Assembly: GCA_963697205.1 (NCBI GenBank)
Contig: CAVONB010000011.1
Coordinates: 184,208-248,207, forward strand
Reading direction: 5' to 3'
Source: CAVONB01 sp963697205
GTDB lineage: Bacteria > Pseudomonadota > Alphaproteobacteria > Rhizobiales > Hyphomicrobiaceae
DNA: 64,000 bases
The notes beneath the pieces are model-generated. The model was not told the origin of the DNA. It worked only from the letters and a program-made list of their open reading frames with translations, and did not search any database. Of this stretch, positions 60,474 through 64,000 are shown in pieces. A program made the position numbers and the translations under genes. Position 1 is the stretch's first letter. Each line of letters starts with the position of its first letter.

Positions 60474-62855
60474 TCAAAACTTGCCCAAAGCTTTCAGCAA
60501 ACGTGCCGGCGTAATCGGCGTCTGGGCGATGAAGGTCCCGAGAGGTGACAGTGCATCGTTGACGGCGTTAAGCACCGCTGCCGGGGCGCCAGCGGTTCCC
60601 GCTTCTCCGGCACCCTTGGCGCCGAGTTCCGATTCCCGTGTCGGCGTCTCCACGTGGGCCACAACGAAGTCGGGCAGCTCGGCGGCCATCGGAACGAGAT
60701 AGTCGGCCATGTTGCCGTTCAGCATCTGGCCGTTGGCGTCGTAAATGCACTCTTCATAGAGGACTCCGCCGAGGCCCTGCACGATGCTGCCGCGCATCTG
60801 CTCTTCAGCGAGCAATTTGTTGATGACCCGGCCACAGTCCTCGACGCCCCAGTAATTGAGCAGCCGTAGGAACCCCGTCTCGGTGTCGACCTCGACGGCG
60901 GCCGCATGGAACGAGTTCGTGAACGCGACCGGGTACTGGCGCGGCACGTAATAGTGCGTCGCCATCAGCTCAGGGCGTAGATCTGCCGGCAGCGTATCGG
61001 GCCGGAAAAACGCGATCCGGGCGACTTCTTCGATCGGCAGCCTAACCGCACCGCTTATGCGATCGACGATCTTGCCATCGCGGATATCGAGGGCCTCGGT
61101 GGGGGCCTGCAGCAACGAGCCCGCGATCTTCAAGACGCTGCCACGCAGCTTCTTGCCGGCTTGGAGGGCAGCCTCACCTGCGATGCCGGCGCCGCCCGAG
61201 CCGCCAGCGCCCCAGCCCGCGGGGGTGTTGTCGGTGTCACCGCTGATGACCTGGACGCGCGCCGGTGCAATACCGAAGGCGCTCGCTGTGATTTGTGCGA
61301 TGATCGCTTCGCTGCCCTGGCCTTGTTCAGTAAGGCTCGTCTGTACGACGAGGTTGCCTTCCGGATCGAGCCGCGTCACGGCGCCATACTGGGACGTGAT
61401 CCGCGCGCCACCCTGGCCGTAGGTTGCGGCCCCCGGATTGGTCAGTTCGACAAGGCAGGAAAAACCGATCCCGCGGTAGATGCCCTTCTGGCGCAGTGCG
61501 TGCTGCTCGCGGCGGAAGGCATCGTAATCGAAAAGACCCAGCAGCTTGTCGAGCGAAGCGTGATGGGACAGGCCCTCGAACCGGATGCCTGTGATTCCCT
61601 CACAGGGATATGCATCGTCCGGTATCAGATTGCGACGCCGGACCGCCACCGGATCCATGCCGAGCTTGCGCGCGGCGTCCTCGACGAGGCATTCCGCAAC
61701 GGCCGTTGCGATCGGGTGGCCGACGGCGCGATATTGGCTCATCATCATCTTGTTCTGGAAGACGACGCGGGCCCGGGCACGATAGTTCTGATGGCGATAG
61801 GGTCCGCCGGTGTAGTTGAGCACCTGGATCGCCTCGAGCGCGCTGGTACGTGGGTACATGGAATAAGGTCCCACTCCTGCCAGGTCGTCCATGTCGATCG
61901 CCAGTAATTCGCCGTCGGCAGTAAACGCCATCCTCGCGTGAACGCGATGGTCGCGGGTATGGATATCGCTAACGAACGCCTCCAATCGATCGGCGATGAA
62001 CTTAACGGGCCTCTGCAGGAGCATCGCAATCGCTGCGGTGGCGATTTCGTCCGGATAAAGATGCCCCTTGATGCCGTAGGCGCCGCCGACGTCACCGCAG
62101 ACGATGCGCACGTGATGGCTCGGCAAATCCAGATGCCGCGCGAAGATATCCTGCACCATGCTCGGCGCCTGGTGAGAATGATAGACTGTCAGCCGATGCT
62201 CGGTGCTGCGATAGTCGGCGATCAGTCCGCGTGGCTCAAGGGTGACGCCGGTATGACGGCCAAAGCGAAAGGTCCGCTCGACCGTCACTGCGGCCCGGGC
62301 AAACGCAGCGTCGACATCGCCTTTATCGTGGTTGCCCTCAAAAGCGAGATTGTCGCCAAGCTCAGGATGCAGGACTAGCGTCTGGGGATCGAGTGCCGTC
62401 TCGGGATCGGCCACGACGGGGAGCTCCTGCCACTCGACGCAGAGCAGTTCAATGGCGTCCTCGGCCTCGGCGCGGCTGTTGGCGACAACGGCGACGACGG
62501 GCTCGCCCTGCCAGCACGCGCGATCGAGCGCCAGTGGATGCTGCGGCGCCGACTTCAACCCCTTCATATGGGTCAGCACGCCGACCCAGGGCTTGCAGTG
62601 ACGGGCCAATTCCTGGCCCCCGAAGATGCGCACGACGCCGGGGCTCTTGGAGGCCGCAGTCGCGTCGATCGATACGATGCGGGCGTGCGCATAGGGCGAG
62701 CGGTAGAAGGCGACATGCACCATGCGCGGCAGCTTGATGTCGTCGACGAAGCGCCCCTGACCGGCCAGTAGGCGCTTGGCATTGGCGCGGGTCGTCGGCT
62801 GGCCGATCAGCGTATCGGGCCTCGAAGCGACGTCGTTCTCGGTGGCCTCATTCAT
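60474..62855 (-). CDS. Molybdopterin-binding large subunit, xanthine dehydrogenase/CoxL family
   Basis: A 793-residue catalytic subunit of a molybdenum hydroxylase. Domains: N-terminal a/b hammerhead (GRFVDDIKLPRMVHVAFYRSPYAHARI), then molybdopterin-binding repeats (CGDVGGAYGIKG; TEQGQGSEAIIAQI; GWGAGGSGGAGI). The active-site Glu is about residue 751 in GAKGAGEAG. The loop at SQYRAVGHP does not have the CSFR motif of true aerobic CO dehydrogenase, so the substrate is another aldehyde or heterocycle. ATG at 62855 follows AGGAAG at good spacing; an upstream ATG at 62870 is possible. It is divergent from the FAD and [2Fe-2S] subunit genes. Confidence 0.9.
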   Translation of the reverse strand: MNEATENDVASRPDTLIGQPTTRANAKRLLAGQGRFVDDIKLPRMVHVAFYRSPYAHARIVSIDATAASKSPGVVRIFGGQELARHCKPWVGVLTHMKGLKSAPQHPLALDRACWQGEPVVAVVANSRAEAEDAIELLCVEWQELPVVADPETALDPQTLVLHPELGDNLAFEGNHDKGDVDAAFARAAVTVERTFRFGRHTGVTLEPRGLIADYRSTEHRLTVYHSHQAPSMVQDIFARHLDLPSHHVRIVCGDVGGAYGIKGHLYPDEIATAAIAMLLQRPVKFIADRLEAFVSDIHTRDHRVHARMAFTADGELLAIDMDDLAGVGPYSMYPRTSALEAIQVLNYTGGPYRHQNYRARARVVFQNKMMMSQYRAVGHPIATAVAECLVEDAARKLGMDPVAVRRRNLIPDDAYPCEGITGIRFEGLSHHASLDKLLGLFDYDAFRREQHALRQKGIYRGIGFSCLVELTNPGAATYGQGGARITSQYGAVTRLDPEGNLVVQTSLTEQGQGSEAIIAQITASAFGIAPARVQVISGDTDNTPAGWGAGGSGGAGIAGEAALQAGKKLRGSVLKIAGSLLQAPTEALDIRDGKIVDRISGAVRLPIEEVARIAFFRPDTLPADLRPELMATHYYVPRQYPVAFTNSFHAAAVEVDTETGFLRLLNYWGVEDCGRVINKLLAEEQMRGSIVQGLGGVLYEECIYDANGQMLNGNMADYLVPMAAELPDFVVAHVETPTRESELGAKGAGEAGTAGAPAAVLNAVNDALSPLGTFIAQTPITPARLLKALGKF

Positions 62856-63051
62856 TTCATACTTCCTCATCTCGATCGCCCGCAGTGTGCCTGCGCCGCC
62901 GCTTCGATCTGCGCGTCATACGGTAGGGGGCGGACCCAAGGATCGCAAGGCTGCGCACTTGGATTCAGCCCATCGTTCATGTTGGCCAATGTCATAAAGG
63001 GTGCCACAATGAGATGGATCGCCTGCAACCGTCAGGACGCGGAGGGCAAGA

Positions 63052-63904
63052 ATGAAGCCGAGACCTTTCGCCTACGTGCGGGTCAGTACCCTCGACGAAG
63101 CCTTCGATCTGCTGGACCGGCATGGCGATGATGCTTGCCTCCTGGCTGGAGGCCAGAGCCTATTGGCTTCACTGAACATGCGGCTATCCGCTCCTGCCGT
63201 GCTCATCGACATCATGCATATCCAAGGGCTCAGCGGGGTGACGAGCCGCGAGGGTGTCGTCAGCATCGGAGCTCTGACCCGCCACGCCGAGGTCGGGATC
63301 CACCGATCATCGCTCGGGAAGCACCGCTGATCGCCGCTGCCGTTCCGCATGTGGCGCATCACGCCATCCGCAGCCGCGGCACATTTGGTGGCAGCATAGC
63401 CTATGCTGACCCTGCCAGCCGAGTCCCAGCGGTCTGCTGTGCGCTCGAAGCGACGTTCGTCCTACGCAGCCGGGAAGGGGAACGCCGGGTGGCCGCGGAC
63501 GACTTCTTCCTTGGACTGTTTCGCACAGCCCTGCGCCCGTGCGAGATCCTGACCGCGATCGAAGTGCCTGCCGCCGGTAAGGACGACATCTTCGCATTCG
63601 ACGAGCTGTCGCGCAGGCAGGGCGACTACGCCATCGTCGGCTTGGCGGCAAAGGCGTCGCTGCGCGACGGCCGGCTTGGCGGAGTGCGGCTTGCCTCTTG
63701 GGCGCCGGTGTCCGCCCCTTGCTTGCGCCAGCGGCCAGCGCGGCCCTGCAAGGCCGTGTTGACGATGCCGCTGCGATCGATGCGGCAAAAGCTGCTCTCG
63801 CCGCAGATCTCGACCCGCCCTCCGATCTCAACGGCCCAGCTGAAATGAAGCTGCATCTCGCCCGGGTACTCACGGGACGTGTCCTTGCCCGGATGACGGG
63901 CTGA
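63052..63904 (+). CDS. FAD-binding medium subunit (CoxM/XdhB-like), two frameshifts as sequenced
   Basis: The flavin subunit of the same enzyme. The N-terminus shows the FAD-binding LLAGGQSLLASLNMRL, then IGALTRHAEVG. The frame changes near 63295 (one base missing in GGG before ATC, restoring DPPIIAREAPLIAAAVPHVAH), and near 63695 (one T missing in GCCTCTTGG, restoring FLGAGVRPLLAP). Restoring both bases gives 284 residues, the usual size. Other motifs: IRSRGTFGGSIAYADPASR and LSRRQGDYAIVG. Both events are losses in short homopolymers. It is followed by the iron-sulfur subunit gene. Confidence 0.85.
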
Positions 63905-63933
63905 CTACCTCCCTCTCGATAAGAGAAAGCCCC

Positions 63934-64000
63934 ATGGACGATCATTTCGACGTCGATCTTGAAGTCAACGGGCAGCGCGTTCGGCGCCGCGTGCCGGCGC
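63934..64000 (+). CDS. N-terminus of [2Fe-2S] small subunit (CoxS-like), cut by window edge
   Basis: The first 22 codons (MDDHFDVDLEVNGQRVRRRVPA) match the start of CoxS/XdhC-type iron-sulfur subunits, which begin with a beta-strand reading VNG followed by basic residues. The [2Fe-2S] cysteines would lie outside the window. It begins 29 bases after the stop of the medium subunit gene and AGAGAAAG lies before the ATG. It completes the three-subunit enzyme. Confidence 0.75.
   Translation, partial: MDDHFDVDLEVNGQRVRRRVPA

Overview
The window reads as one stretch of a GC-rich alphaproteobacterial chromosome. The best evidence is gene order. The series chvI-chvG-hprK-EIIA(Man)-HPr-ahcY, then a PAS sensor kinase, a TsaE/AmgK fusion, murU, addB, addA and trxA, is an order I know from Rhizobiales-like alphaproteobacteria. 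A second alphaproteobacterial block, SUV3-like helicase/S4 protein/fdxA and the start of a Lys-rich (CarD-like) gene, opens the window. I cannot name the genus.

Layout: (1) 1-6130, minus strand: start of a CarD-like gene, fdxA, an S4-domain gene, a very frameshifted helicase and a DUF3108 exported protein. (2) 6320-15498: a permuted NlpC/P60-like hydrolase, two DsbA-like thioredoxin-fold proteins, a large YfhO-like membrane protein, a zinc-ribbon MBL protein, a flavin monooxygenase and a fasciclin protein. (3) 15676-26105: pckA, a HugZ-like gene, ChvGI two-component genes, the truncated PTS phosphorelay, a TadG-like protein and ahcY. (4) 26137-29440: an accessory insert with two RTX-type Ca-binding proteins on opposite strands and a 172/173-bp tandem repeat, sitting inside the otherwise conserved ahcY-to-trxA block. 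(5) 29642-43758: sensor kinase, cell-wall recycling genes (amgK/murU), AddAB recombination nuclease, thioredoxin, RF3. (6) 43881-47636: two tandem paralogous alpha/beta hydrolases and an amidase. (7) 47767-56930: a GntR regulator divergent from a tripartite tricarboxylate transporter (tctC, tctB, tctA) with one Cys-type sulfatase inside it, a b561-like cytochrome, a second sulfatase and a formylglycine-generating enzyme. Together these suggest uptake of an organic sulfate (or a carboxylate carrying a sulfate ester) and its desulfation. This is the most interesting functional locus here. (8) 57240-59855: a P4-type integrase and a decayed IS91-like element. (9) 60474-64000: a xanthine dehydrogenase/CO dehydrogenase-family molybdenum hydroxylase with the large subunit divergent from the FAD and [2Fe-2S] subunits.

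A striking property of the sequence itself is that several long genes are split by single-base indels, almost all insertions, while each piece keeps a well-conserved protein sequence and many neighbours are fully intact. Affected are the helicase (about 20 events), addB (4), addA (2), prfC (2), the FGE gene (1), an IS91-associated recombinase (3) and the coxM-like gene (2 deletions). Removing the insertions, or restoring the deletions, gives full-length proteins of normal family size. Sequencing or assembly error is the simplest explanation. I annotate the full gene spans and give the suspected sites.
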